NCBI GenBank assembly: GCA_002364735.1
Contig: DEZB01000050.1
Span: 96,795-160,794 of the forward strand
DNA: 64,000 bases
Origin: Bacteroidales bacterium UBA3143
Lineage (GTDB): Bacteria; Bacteroidota; Bacteroidia; Bacteroidales; Dysgonomonadaceae
Direction: 5' to 3'
Shown here in pieces: positions 55,909-64,000 of the stretch (its first letter is position 1; every line of letters starts with the position of its first letter). Made by a program: the position numbers and the translations under genes. Under the pieces are notes generated by a model that ran no database searches, was not told the DNA's origin, and was given only the letters and a program-made list of their open reading frames with translations.

Positions 55909-57084
55909 ATGAAAAAACAGAATAATAATCCGATGAAAAATTTTACCATAAGCTATTTAATTGTTACTGCTTTACTCTCGTTGGCTGCTTGTTCATCAAA
56001 AAATGATGCAGCAACATCTGATGAAATGGTTACTGAAAATTCGACAGAAGGTGCTTATGAGTTGAGTGCCATTCAATTCAACTCATCTGATATGAAATTA
56101 GGTAAACTGGAAATGCAGGAGTTTTATAATGTGGTAAAAGCAAATGGAATGTTTGATGTACCTCCTCAAAACCGTGCTTCAATTAGCTCTTATTTTGGAG
56201 GAGCTGTAAAGGATATAAAGCTACTACCAGGTCAACGAGTGAAAAGGGGGCAGGTTCTCTTTACTTTAGAAAATCCTGAATATGTGCAGTTGCAACAAGA
56301 TTTCTTAGAATCGCAAGGACAACTTACTTATTTGAAATCAGATTATGAAAGACAGAAAAATTTAGTTCAGGACAATGTAACCTCTCAAAAGAACTATCTC
56401 AAATCAGAGTCGGACTACACAGTTACGAGGGCCAGACAAGAATCGCTTCGCAAGAAATTGGAGCTCTTGAATATCAACCCCAATGAGTTGACGATAGAAA
56501 ATATTAGAGCCACGGTAGGTATGATATCGCCTATAAACGGATATGTTACGGACGTAAACATTACAAAAGGTTCGTTTTTGAATCCATCCGATGTTGCGAT
56601 GATAATCGTTGATACCGATAACCTACATTTGGAACTCAATATTTTTGAAAAAGACATTGCTAAGGTGAAAATAGGGCAGCCCATTCATTTTAGAATTCAA
56701 GAAGATCAGAGTCAACAATATGAAGCTTTGGTTTATTTGGTAAACAAAACTGTAGATGCCGAAAAACGAACTATTGGGATAGTTGGTCACCTCTCAGATG
56801 CAAAGCTCACTAATAGGTTTAGCCCCGGAATATATGTGCAGGCAGACATTTACACAAATTCAGACTCTCGCGCATCATTACCGCAAGAAGCCTTGGTTGA
56901 AGTAGATGATAAGTATTATGTTTTGGTATTAGATAACTCATCAGATGTCGGTTACTCTTTTGTAAAGAAAGAAATTAAAAAGGGAGTCTCAAATGATGAT
57001 AATATTGAAATCTTGAATGCACACGACTTTAATGAAAACACGGAGTTTTTGGTAAAAGGAGCATTTAATCTTATAAAAGAATGA
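55909..57084 (+). CDS. cusB: RND efflux periplasmic adaptor (CusB/CzcB type), lipoprotein
   Basis: 391 residues. A lipobox LAAC ends the signal (C28 from this start; 20 residues from a second ATG at 55933, which is also a good start). Then a barrel-sandwich half with SISSYFGGAVKDIKLLPGQRVKRGQ, a coiled-coil hairpin (about 125-190), the return half with SPINGYVTDVNITKGSFL, and the beta domains. It joins the RND pump to the outer-membrane duct. It starts 2 bp after the pump gene. Confidence 0.9.
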   Translation: MKKQNNNPMKNFTISYLIVTALLSLAACSSKNDAATSDEMVTENSTEGAYELSAIQFNSSDMKLGKLEMQEFYNVVKANGMFDVPPQNRASISSYFGGAVKDIKLLPGQRVKRGQVLFTLENPEYVQLQQDFLESQGQLTYLKSDYERQKNLVQDNVTSQKNYLKSESDYTVTRARQESLRKKLELLNINPNELTIENIRATVGMISPINGYVTDVNITKGSFLNPSDVAMIIVDTDNLHLELNIFEKDIAKVKIGQPIHFRIQEDQSQQYEALVYLVNKTVDAEKRTIGIVGHLSDAKLTNRFSPGIYVQADIYTNSDSRASLPQEALVEVDDKYYVLVLDNSSDVGYSFVKKEIKKGVSNDDNIEILNAHDFNENTEFLVKGAFNLIKE

Positions 57085-57128
57085 GGCAGTAGACTCAAGA
57101 AGTAGTAATTTTATTAAAATCATTAATT

Positions 57129-57605
57129 ATGAATGCCGCACATTTTCACTTGTTTGTAAATCACCTGCCAATTATAGGCCTTTGGATAGGAATCCTTGTT
57201 CTTATTGCAGGATTGTTGTTCAAGAAAACAGATGTTAAACTAACCGCATACGGTCTATTTATTTTCAGCGCCATCTCATCAATCTTTGCATTTCTCTCAG
57301 GTGAAAGAGCAGTAGAAGTTGTAAAAGAAATTGCTGGAATTAGCGAAACACTTATCCACACGCACGAAGAGTATGCCGAATTGTTTTTCATTCTTATTTT
57401 GATTTTAGGAGCACTATCATTAGTTGCATTTGTGACAGAACTAAAAAAGCTGAAGTATGCAAAATATATTTTGATTTTAACATTGATACTCGCATTAGCC
57501 ACTGGAGTTTTGGCCAAATATGTAGCCACAAGTGGTGGTGAAATTAGGCACACAGAGATAAGAAACGATGCGAAGATGATTCCTTTACATAACAACGATG
57601 ATTAA
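57129..57605 (+). CDS. Small membrane protein, DUF2231-like
   Basis: 158 residues with four membrane helices (about 8-27, 37-57, 83-103, 110-130) and conserved HFHLFVNHLPIIG at the N-terminus. Histidines at 5, 7, 12 and HTHEEYAE near 77 could hold a metal or haem. The DUF2231 family has no fixed function but often goes with metal and redox genes. It comes 44 bp after the cusB-like gene and may belong to the same transcript. Confidence 0.7.
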   Translation: MNAAHFHLFVNHLPIIGLWIGILVLIAGLLFKKTDVKLTAYGLFIFSAISSIFAFLSGERAVEVVKEIAGISETLIHTHEEYAELFFILILILGALSLVAFVTELKKLKYAKYILILTLILALATGVLAKYVATSGGEIRHTEIRNDAKMIPLHNNDD

Positions 57606-57804
57606 TAAGTATATTATCATAAAATATGTTGAAACTATTTTGACCTCAATTAACGTTAAAAATTTCAATCATATACTTTTCAAAAAATGAATACTATTAA
57701 TTTCAAGAAGCACAATATAATTCTAAAAGCATTAAATCATCTTTCAATGTTTTATTACAAAAGTCCAATGAATCTCTTAAATTTATTTTCTCTTTTTGTT
57801 TTAC

Positions 57805-58581
57805 ATGAAAAAAAATACTAATTATAATATTATGATGAACAAAAATAGAAATGTAACTCGTCATTATAGGTTTACGATACTAATACCTGAGTATAACGAA
57901 GAAGATAATATCTTTCCTCTAGAAAGTAAATTGCACCTTTTTCTGTCAACATCTATTTACCCCACATGCGTAGTTTTTATAAATGATGGTTCAACAGACG
58001 ATAGTTTGAACAGAATTCGTGAAGTATGTACGCGCAACGAACACTTTTTTTATATTAGCTTGGAGAAGAATGGAGGACTCAGCGCAGCACTTAAAGCGGG
58101 TTTCGATTATACCTTTTCTGACTATGTAGGATATATGGATGCAGATATGCAGACTGATGCCGAAGATTTTAATTTGTTGCTCCAAGATATTGAAAACTAT
58201 GGATTAGTTACAGGTATTAGAGCTGACCGTAAAGATTCTTTTTTCAAAAAGTTTCAATCTAAAATTGCGAATGGCTTTCGTAGGATGATGACCAAAGACG
58301 GGGTGTCGGATACCGGATGTCCTTTGAAAGTAATGCACACGGATTTAGCCAAACGCATTCCTCTGTTTAATGGGATGCATCGTTTCTTGCCTGCATTAAT
58401 TTTGCTGCAAAATAGAGAGGTACAACAAATTCCTGTGCGTCATTATCCTCGCTTTGCTGGAGAATCAAAATATCATTTATGGAATAGACTAACAGGGCCA
58501 TTTATTGATTGCTTTGCTTATAGATGGATGAAAAAGCGATATATCAACTATATAGTTAATGAGAATAATATTGAAGAGTAA
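57805..58581 (+). CDS. Family 2 glycosyltransferase (polyprenyl-phosphate sugar type)
   Basis: 258 residues from the ATG at 57805; the open frame begins 9 bp earlier only with TTG, and another ATG lies at 57832. GT2 motifs are TILIPEYNEEDNI, FINDGSTDDS, YMDADMQTD, and RHYPRFAGESKYHL; no membrane tail is present. Enzymes of this class put a sugar on undecaprenyl phosphate for later transfer outside the membrane. It overlaps the next gene by 1 bp (TAATG). With the LAB_N and ArnT-like genes it is likely part of a lipid-modification path. Confidence 0.85.
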   Translation: MKKNTNYNIMMNKNRNVTRHYRFTILIPEYNEEDNIFPLESKLHLFLSTSIYPTCVVFINDGSTDDSLNRIREVCTRNEHFFYISLEKNGGLSAALKAGFDYTFSDYVGYMDADMQTDAEDFNLLLQDIENYGLVTGIRADRKDSFFKKFQSKIANGFRRMMTKDGVSDTGCPLKVMHTDLAKRIPLFNGMHRFLPALILLQNREVQQIPVRHYPRFAGESKYHLWNRLTGPFIDCFAYRWMKKRYINYIVNENNIEE

Positions 58582-59228
58582 TGCAAGTAAGTCATATGTG
58601 GATTTATTCAATTGGATTTTTAGCTCAATTGTTCTTTTCTGCTCGCATCCTTTATCAATGGATTGTTACCGAAAGAGCTAAGAAGGTGCTTTCACCGCCT
58701 GCATTTTGGATATTAAGCATTCTTGGTTCATTTTTTCTTTTCATATATGGTGTGCTACGTGACGATTTTGCTATTATTCTGGGGCAGTATATATCTTATT
58801 ACATCTATTTGTGGAACCTGAACATGCAAGGACTTTGGAAAAAGATAGCAGTAATATTCAAAGTTCTTTTGATAGCAACTCCAATCGTTGTTACGGTTAT
58901 TATGTTGCATGATTTTTCGGTATTTAATACTGTCTTTTTTCAGAACAAAGAGATCCCTTTGTGGTTGTTGATTTTCGGCTCTGCTGGACAAATAATTTTT
59001 TCGTTACGTTTCATTTATCAGTTTATTTATTCAGCATCCCACCACGAATCAACTTTACCTACAGGCTTTTGGATTATCAGTCTAGTTGGTTCATCAACTA
59101 TAATTTCATACGCAATTTTTCGTCTCGATCCAGTTTTGTTGCTAGGACAATCATTCGGATTTATCGCTTATATTCGGAACTTAACTATCGGCAATCAGAA
59201 CAAGAAATTAGAATTAAATGAAAAGTAA
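58581..59228 (+). CDS. Membrane protein with two LAB_N domains
   Basis: 215 residues and six membrane helices. Two copies of the lipid-A-disaccharide-synthase N-terminal domain are seen: GFLAQLFFSARILYQWI...LSPPAFWILSILGSFFLFIYG (about 10-60) and GSAGQIIFSLRFIYQFI...LPTGFWIISLVGSSTIISYA (about 130-180). Single LAB_N domains accompany GT2 and GT39 genes in many Gram-negatives and may flip or present lipid-linked sugars. The gene overlaps both neighbours. No catalytic site is recognised. Confidence 0.85.
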   Translation: MQVSHMWIYSIGFLAQLFFSARILYQWIVTERAKKVLSPPAFWILSILGSFFLFIYGVLRDDFAIILGQYISYYIYLWNLNMQGLWKKIAVIFKVLLIATPIVVTVIMLHDFSVFNTVFFQNKEIPLWLLIFGSAGQIIFSLRFIYQFIYSASHHESTLPTGFWIISLVGSSTIISYAIFRLDPVLLLGQSFGFIAYIRNLTIGNQNKKLELNEK

Positions 59229-60795
59229 ACGCCTTTACCTCATTCTCATTTGGTTTATTGCGCTTTTGCCAATAATGATTCTACGCGATTTCACTCCCAA
59301 CAATGAATTGCGTTATTTAAGCATTGTGGATGAAGCGTTAGTTAATGGAGATGTTTTCACTTTCACCAATCAAGGTGAAATATATGCGGATAAACCTCCA
59401 TTGTATTTTTGGTTGATGATGTTGGGTAAAGTGCTGCTTAACGGGCATCGCATGTGGTTTCTATCAATGTTATCGTTTATTCCTGCCATGATAACACTAC
59501 TGACTATCACAAAATGGATGCGTATGTCGAAAACAGAAAAAGAAATCTCGCAAAATAGAGAAAATGAGAATGTAGCCACTCTTATGTTAATGACTTCCGG
59601 ATTGTTTATCGGGCTTACAATATTTGTGCGTATGGACATGCTGATGGTTATGTTTATAACGCTCTCACTATACACTTTTTATAAAATATACAAAGGAGAA
59701 AATCATCCATGTGATACGTATCTATTTCCGATTTATGTGTTTCTGGCTATTTTTTCAAAAGGACCCGTTGGCATTTTGATTCCTTTGGTGTCAACCACAC
59801 TATTTCTGATATACAGAAAAAAAATTAAAACTTTTAATAGATATTGGGGATGGAAGAGTTTTCTTATCATTCTTGCGGGTTCTGCAGTGTGGTTTACAGG
59901 TGTTTATTTAGAAGGCGGCAGCGAATATCTAAACAACCTGCTCGTACACCAGACAGTGGGAAGAGGAATAAATTCTTTCCATCATAAAGCGCCTTTCTAC
60001 TATTATGCAATTACTATATGGTATTCACTTGCTCCCTGGTCGTTACTGGCAATTGGGCTTTTGGCGGTAGGTATCTATAAACGGAAAATAAAAATTGAAA
60101 TCGATCTTTTCTTTGCAATAATAATTCTTTCTACATTCGGTTTTCTTTCTCTTATCAGTTCAAAAATAGAAGTATATCTTCTTCCGGCGTTACCTTTTTC
60201 CATTTTTATTTCGGCATTACTTTTGAAGCAATTCAATATCCAAAACAAATGGATTAAAGCATCTGTGGCTATTCCGGCAGTTAGTCTTATTGCAGCACTT
60301 CCAATTATTTTCTATCTGGGCAACATGGATAAAACATCTTACTTAGCAATACCTTTAATTTATATAGCTGCAACAATTTTAACAATCGCCGGATTAGTTA
60401 CGCTGTTTTTTCTATATAAAAAAAACAGAACCTACGAAGCTATATTCTCAATATCTTTGGGCATTTTATTGAGCATTTTTGTTTTAGGATGGACCATGCC
60501 CCAATTGAACGATCAATTGGGTTGGCGCAATTTATGTTCAAAAGCAATGGAATTAGCCGAAGAAAAACATACAACCGATTTTTATGTCTATAAAATATCA
60601 CGTGCAGAGAATATGGATGTATATCTAAAACAAGATGTTCAAGAGGTGACCAAAGAAGTTATTGTTGAAAATTTGCTAAAGAGTAAATTGCTTTTATTAC
60701 GAGTAAAGTATGTAGAAAACGACAATGATATAATGTCGATAATTAAAACCAAGGAGCATTATCAGATTGGAAAATACATGATAGTGGTTTTTTAA
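59218..60795 (+). CDS. ArnT-like glycosyltransferase (GT39/GT83 family)
   Basis: 525 residues with about 11 membrane helices. The first outer loop holds RDFTPNNELRYLSI (about 23-36), where ArnT-type enzymes have the catalytic acidic D-E-x-R-Y; here Asn-Asn-Glu keeps one acidic residue. ADKPPLYFWL near 60 is a second family mark. It should transfer a sugar from a lipid carrier to lipid A or another envelope glycan on the outer face of the inner membrane. It overlaps the LAB_N gene by 11 bp. Confidence 0.87.
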   Translation: MKSKRLYLILIWFIALLPIMILRDFTPNNELRYLSIVDEALVNGDVFTFTNQGEIYADKPPLYFWLMMLGKVLLNGHRMWFLSMLSFIPAMITLLTITKWMRMSKTEKEISQNRENENVATLMLMTSGLFIGLTIFVRMDMLMVMFITLSLYTFYKIYKGENHPCDTYLFPIYVFLAIFSKGPVGILIPLVSTTLFLIYRKKIKTFNRYWGWKSFLIILAGSAVWFTGVYLEGGSEYLNNLLVHQTVGRGINSFHHKAPFYYYAITIWYSLAPWSLLAIGLLAVGIYKRKIKIEIDLFFAIIILSTFGFLSLISSKIEVYLLPALPFSIFISALLLKQFNIQNKWIKASVAIPAVSLIAALPIIFYLGNMDKTSYLAIPLIYIAATILTIAGLVTLFFLYKKNRTYEAIFSISLGILLSIFVLGWTMPQLNDQLGWRNLCSKAMELAEEKHTTDFYVYKISRAENMDVYLKQDVQEVTKEVIVENLLKSKLLLLRVKYVENDNDIMSIIKTKEHYQIGKYMIVVF

Positions 60796-60796
60796 A

Positions 60797-61813
60797 TTGA
60801 TGAAAATGAAAATAATTGTTACCGGAGCTGCAGGATTTATAGGCTTTCATGTTGTGAAAAACTTGTTAGAACAAGGACATGAAGTTGTTGGTATCGACAA
60901 TATCAATTCATACTACGATGTAAAATTAAAATATGACCGTCTAGCGGAAACAGGAATCATGATGAATGAAATACAGCATTATCAATTTGCTCAAAGTAAG
61001 ACTTTTCCTTCGTATCGATTTATGAAACTCGATTTGACAGAAAGAGATCATCTTCATTCCCTTTTTGAAGATGAACATTTTTCGCACGTTGTTCATCTTG
61101 CAGCTCAAGCGGGGGTGAGGTATTCATTACAAAATCCCTATGCATATATCAATTCTAATGGTGTGGGTTTTGTAAATTTATTGGAAGTATGCCGACAATT
61201 CAAAGTAAAACATTTTGTATATGCAAGTTCCAGTAGTGTGTATGGTGCAAATACAAAATTGCCTTATAAAGAGTCGGATAGGACAGACAATCCGGTTAGT
61301 TTGTATGCTGTTACAAAAAAATCAAATGAGTTGATGGCATACGCTTATAGCAACCTTTTTCATATTCCTTTAACCGGAGTTAGATTTTTCACTGTTTATG
61401 GTCCATGGGGGCGTCCGGATATGGCTCCTACACTGTTTATGTCGGCAATATCTACCGGAGAAACTATCAACGTATTTAATCATAGCAATATGAAACGTGA
61501 TTTTACTTATATTGAAGATATTGTGATCGGACTCACTAAAATTATTCCTTCGCCCCCAAAAGAAGAAATACCTTACGCAATTTATAATATGGGGTGCTCG
61601 TCGCCTGTTAGAATAATGGATTTTATTGCAACAATAGAGAAAGTTACAGAAAAAAAAGCGGTGATGAAGATGGTTGATATGCAGCCGGGCGATGTGGTCT
61701 CAACCTATGCCGACACATCGCTTCTCAAAAAAGATTTTGGTTACAAACCATCTACACCTCTAAATTTCGGCATGCAGAAATTTTACGAATGGTTTAAAGA
61801 ATATTATTCTTAA
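60797..61813 (+). CDS. NAD-dependent sugar epimerase, UDP-glucuronate 4-epimerase type
   Basis: 338 residues. NAD site GAAGFIG (9-15), DNINSYYD near 36, ASSSSVYG near 146 and active-site Y-A-V-T-K near 170, GxRFFTVYGPWGRPDMA near 200 as in UDP-glucuronate 4-epimerases. It makes UDP-galacturonate, a sugar used to charge lipid A or capsule. It starts 1 bp after the ArnT-like gene, so it likely supplies the sugar for this operon; a start one codon later is equally good. Confidence 0.9.
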   Translation: MMKMKIIVTGAAGFIGFHVVKNLLEQGHEVVGIDNINSYYDVKLKYDRLAETGIMMNEIQHYQFAQSKTFPSYRFMKLDLTERDHLHSLFEDEHFSHVVHLAAQAGVRYSLQNPYAYINSNGVGFVNLLEVCRQFKVKHFVYASSSSVYGANTKLPYKESDRTDNPVSLYAVTKKSNELMAYAYSNLFHIPLTGVRFFTVYGPWGRPDMAPTLFMSAISTGETINVFNHSNMKRDFTYIEDIVIGLTKIIPSPPKEEIPYAIYNMGCSSPVRIMDFIATIEKVTEKKAVMKMVDMQPGDVVSTYADTSLLKKDFGYKPSTPLNFGMQKFYEWFKEYYS

Positions 61814-62276
61814 GGTTTGTAATTTACATGAAAGATGTTGTCCGATCGAAACTGACACTGAATGACTCGTCAATTACAAAAAACATCTAGTAACAGAACG
61901 ACGAATCCCTGAATAATTGGAGCAAAATATATCTTATACTTATCAATAAATAATTGATTGGTAGTTTTTTGCGATAGACTTTATTCAGTATTGATATCAG
62001 ACTTTCGAGTGTATTATTCTTTGTCTCCTTCCACTTGTTGAAAATATTAAAAAAGTCACCGTAATTTCGAAAGGATTGAATGATACATTTCCCAGCGATG
62101 ATTTACAGAACATCCTAAAAATTTATCATATGATTACTTATTACAAGTGCTGTAATTTGGGGAATCTAACTATTGCAATCCAAGAAACAGTAAAGATTTA
62201 ATTAAATCTTTACTGAGTTCGAGGAGTTCTAGTCTACTTGAACAGAAATATTATGTAATTTATTTCATGTTGCCGC
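61814..62276. other. Intergenic region with possible gene remnant on the minus strand
   Basis: A 65-codon frame on the minus strand (about 62100 down to 61890) with peptide ending in KWKETKNNTLESLI, NKVYRKKLPINYLLIS and on looks more protein-like than random and lacks an ATG; it may be the tail of a lost transposase or other gene. It is not called as a gene. Confidence 0.3.
62188..62215. terminator. 28-bp perfect palindrome after the integrase
   Basis: CAGTAAAGATTTAA meets its exact complement TTAAATCTTTACTG without a spacer. It lies 62 bp past the integrase stop and may end transcripts of the integrase, or be a protein site. Confidence 0.5.
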
Positions 62277-63503
62277 TTAAATATATACAGACTTATTCAT
62301 TTCATCCAATTTATCAACTAAAGCCCCCATATCTTTACTTATTTTGGAGTTAGTAATACGAGCATAAATTTGAGTTGTTTGAATATTGGTGTGTCCAAGC
62401 ATTTTTGAAACGGTCTCAATGGGAACACCTTTGGCAAGTGTTACGGTTGTTGCAAACGTATGTCGTGCAAGATGAAACGTTATTTCTTTATTTATAGAGC
62501 ATAGGTCAGCTATTTCTTTGAGATAAGCATTTGTCTTCTGGTTGCTTAATACTGGAAGTATCATTCCATTTGGAAGTTTACCCTTATATTTTTGGAGTAT
62601 TCGTCTCGGAATATCTAAAAGCAAAATATTTGACTGTACATTTGTTTTTTGACGTTTGGTCAATATCCATATTTCTCCATCAAATGATTTACGGATATTT
62701 TCATGGGTCAAATTCTTTACATCTATATAAGCTAATCCAGTAAAGCAAGAAAAGATAAAGACATCACGAACTTGTTCCAATCGTTTAATTGTAAATTTTT
62801 TTTCTAAAATGCGAGTTAATTCTTCTTCAGTTAGATAACCACGATCGACTCTTTTTACTGTTATTTTATAATTTTGGAAAGGATTGTGCTTCATCATTCC
62901 AGAGTGTTGAGCAAAAAGAACAATGGTTTTCAAACGAGACATAAATTTAGCCGTAGTATTTATTCCGCAATTTGCTACAGTTTTCAAATAAATCTCAAAA
63001 TCATGAAGTGTTATATGATTTAATTCACCCCCTCTTATATCATCAAGATTATACTTATATTTAAGAAAGTCAGTAAATCTTTTTCGTGTAATTTCATATT
63101 TTTGATAAGTAGCTTTAGATTTTGTTTTACCTATCAATAATTTCAAATCGGCATTGTATTTACAAAATAGCTCTAAAAAAGTATCTCTCTTTTCAACATT
63201 TCCTAGAAAATCGTTTTTAATCTTTTCTAAACTAACACCTTCATCATTTTCATATTTCTTGAAGATTTGATTCAACGACAGTGTGATGTTATCTAGTGCT
63301 AAATTTAATGATAGAGCATCATGTGACCTCCCAATCATTTTGCTAAATTGAGAATTCCATTTGGAAATATTTACCGATAGTCCCGATGAGCCAACAACGC
63401 ACATTTTTCCATTAAGGTAAATTCTAATTATTATGGGCGATTTACCTTCTCTGTTTTTGTAGTTACTTCTGATGTAATAGGAAACTTTAAAAATCATTCT
63501 CAT
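62277..63503 (-). CDS. int: Tyrosine recombinase / site-specific integrase, Bacteroides type
   Basis: 408 residues. The N-terminal arm-binding part has the SYYIRSNYKNREGKSPIIIRIY signature of Bacteroidota integrases; a SAM-like core-binding domain lies around 110-200. The catalytic domain has SCFTGLAYIDV near 255 (where most relatives have Arg after TGL), HLARHTF near 345, H/LGH in MLGHTNIQTTQIY with Tyr nucleophile near 380. Loss of the first Arg is known in the CTnDOT integrase group. It inserts and removes the element at its target; the tRNA genes 300 bp away make the 3' end of tRNA-Asp a candidate. Confidence 0.92.
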   Translation of the reverse strand: MRMIFKVSYYIRSNYKNREGKSPIIIRIYLNGKMCVVGSSGLSVNISKWNSQFSKMIGRSHDALSLNLALDNITLSLNQIFKKYENDEGVSLEKIKNDFLGNVEKRDTFLELFCKYNADLKLLIGKTKSKATYQKYEITRKRFTDFLKYKYNLDDIRGGELNHITLHDFEIYLKTVANCGINTTAKFMSRLKTIVLFAQHSGMMKHNPFQNYKITVKRVDRGYLTEEELTRILEKKFTIKRLEQVRDVFIFSCFTGLAYIDVKNLTHENIRKSFDGEIWILTKRQKTNVQSNILLLDIPRRILQKYKGKLPNGMILPVLSNQKTNAYLKEIADLCSINKEITFHLARHTFATTVTLAKGVPIETVSKMLGHTNIQTTQIYARITNSKISKDMGALVDKLDEMNKSVYI

Positions 63504-63519
63504 AATTGTAGGTTTTTAC

Positions 63520-63788
63520 TGTAGCATTTAATGCTACAAAGTTCAACTTAAATGTTTAATTATGAGTTATGTGCAGGTCTTCATTTTAGCCTTCATTTGG
63601 CCTTCATTGCTACATTTATTTTTTGATTCTTTTTCTGTAGCAGTAAATGTAGCAATTTATGACGTTAAATTGAATGCTAACTCCTGCTAACAAGTTATCA
63701 TTTAGCCGTCATATACAATAAAAAAACGTCGTAAGATACTGATATCTACGACGTTTTGTTTGATTTAAAGGGCTAAATGAATGCTACA
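63520..63788. repeat. Clustered TGTAGCA and CTTCATT repeats before int (possible att/arm sites)
   Basis: A perfect palindrome TGTAGCATT-T-AATGCTACA (63520-63538), TGCTACA at 63608 and 63782, TGTAGCA at 63636 and 63648, TGCTAAC at 63675 and 63685, and CTTCATTTTAGC / CTTCATTTGGC / CTTCATTGC at 63579, 63591 and 63602. This is the density expected of integrase arm sites in an attachment region. No gene lies in 63504-63810. Confidence 0.55.
63723..63757 (-). terminator. Intrinsic terminator after the tRNA genes
   Basis: AAAACGTCGTA and TACGACGTTTT form an 11-bp perfect stem with a 13-base loop. Read on the minus strand it ends in a run of T, so it closes the tRNA transcript. Confidence 0.75.
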
Positions 63789-63810
63789 TTGAAACCCTTG
63801 TTTTTCTCTC

Positions 63811-63887
63811 TGGCGGTATGGACGGGACTCGAACCCGCGACCTCCTGCGTGACAGGCAGGCATTCTAACCAACTGAACTACCAAACC
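63811..63887 (-). tRNA. tRNA-Asp (GTC)
   Basis: Cloverleaf with anticodon GTC in CCTGTCACG, T-loop GGTTCGAGTCC, acceptor GGTTTGG with CCATACC (one T-T mismatch), and CCA encoded at the end (63813-63811). Its 3' end faces the integrase. Confidence 0.93.
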
Positions 63888-63926
63888 AGAAGCTTTGTAT
63901 TGCTGCTTTGCCGTTAAACAAAGCAA

Positions 63927-64000
<74 letters not shown>

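Overview
The window looks like a piece of a Bacteroidota (probably Bacteroidales) genome that is largely an integrative conjugative element (ICE) or a stack of accessory islands. Four things point there. The transfer genes are a Bacteroides-type traA-traQ set with mobA/mobB/mobC. Promoters carry TAnnTTTG -7 boxes rather than sigma70 hexamers. The DNA is AT-rich. The outer-membrane and lipoprotein families are typical of the phylum. The left end is inside a CopB-type metal ATPase. The right end is a chromosomal tRNA-Asp / initiator tRNA-Met pair, with a Bacteroides-type tyrosine integrase just beside it, so the right-hand element border probably lies near 63.5-63.8 kb. The left border is not in the window.

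Layout. 1-1.9 kb: end of the P-type ATPase, a 152-bp MITE-like element with a 7-bp target duplication, and a small NifX-like gene. 2.0-17.5 kb: conjugation module. mobC, mobB and mobA lie on the minus strand. They diverge from traA, traB, a TraD-like gene, traE, F, G, I, J, K, L, M, N, O and Q on the plus strand. Between the two arms are an oriT-like inverted repeat and a 200-bp array of degenerate 8-bp repeats. 17.5-20.1 kb: an ArdC-type antirestriction gene and more than 1 kb of dense, probably RNA-forming inverted repeats, including two tandem ~250-bp copies.

20.1-32.8 kb: defence island. It holds a divergent cis-prenyltransferase, a cytosine-5 methyltransferase coupled to a MORC/MutL-like GHKL ATPase that ends in a HEPN-like RX4H motif, a type III restriction-modification system (mod, rhuM, res), a DUF4365 protein, and a TIR-STING CBASS pair. 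The cyclic nucleotide synthase of the CBASS pair is interrupted by one in-frame TAA at codon 297. The rest of the protein is intact after it and still overlaps the TIR-STING start by 4 bp. 32.8-34.3 kb has no recognisable gene but several palindromes.

34.3-42.4 kb: a minus-strand operon of PqqD-like protein, ATP-grasp ligase, PLP decarboxylase, urea transporter fused to an M23 peptidase, outer-membrane protein and TPR protein. It looks like an undescribed peptide or amino-acid-derived product pathway. A DUF4890-like repeat protein follows. 43.0-51.5 kb: TetR regulator with an ABC tripartite efflux operon, a porin, and a two-component system. 51.6-57.6 kb: a CusA-type RND pump fused to its TolC partner, its adaptor, and a small membrane protein. 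57.8-61.8 kb: a GT2, LAB_N, ArnT-like and epimerase cluster likely to modify lipid A or another surface glycan. 62.3-64 kb: integrase, probable integrase-binding repeats, and tRNAs.

Together the cargo reads as metal and drug efflux, envelope modification and layered phage defence carried by a conjugative element that also brings its own antirestriction protein. All family calls come from reading motifs by eye; no database search was run.
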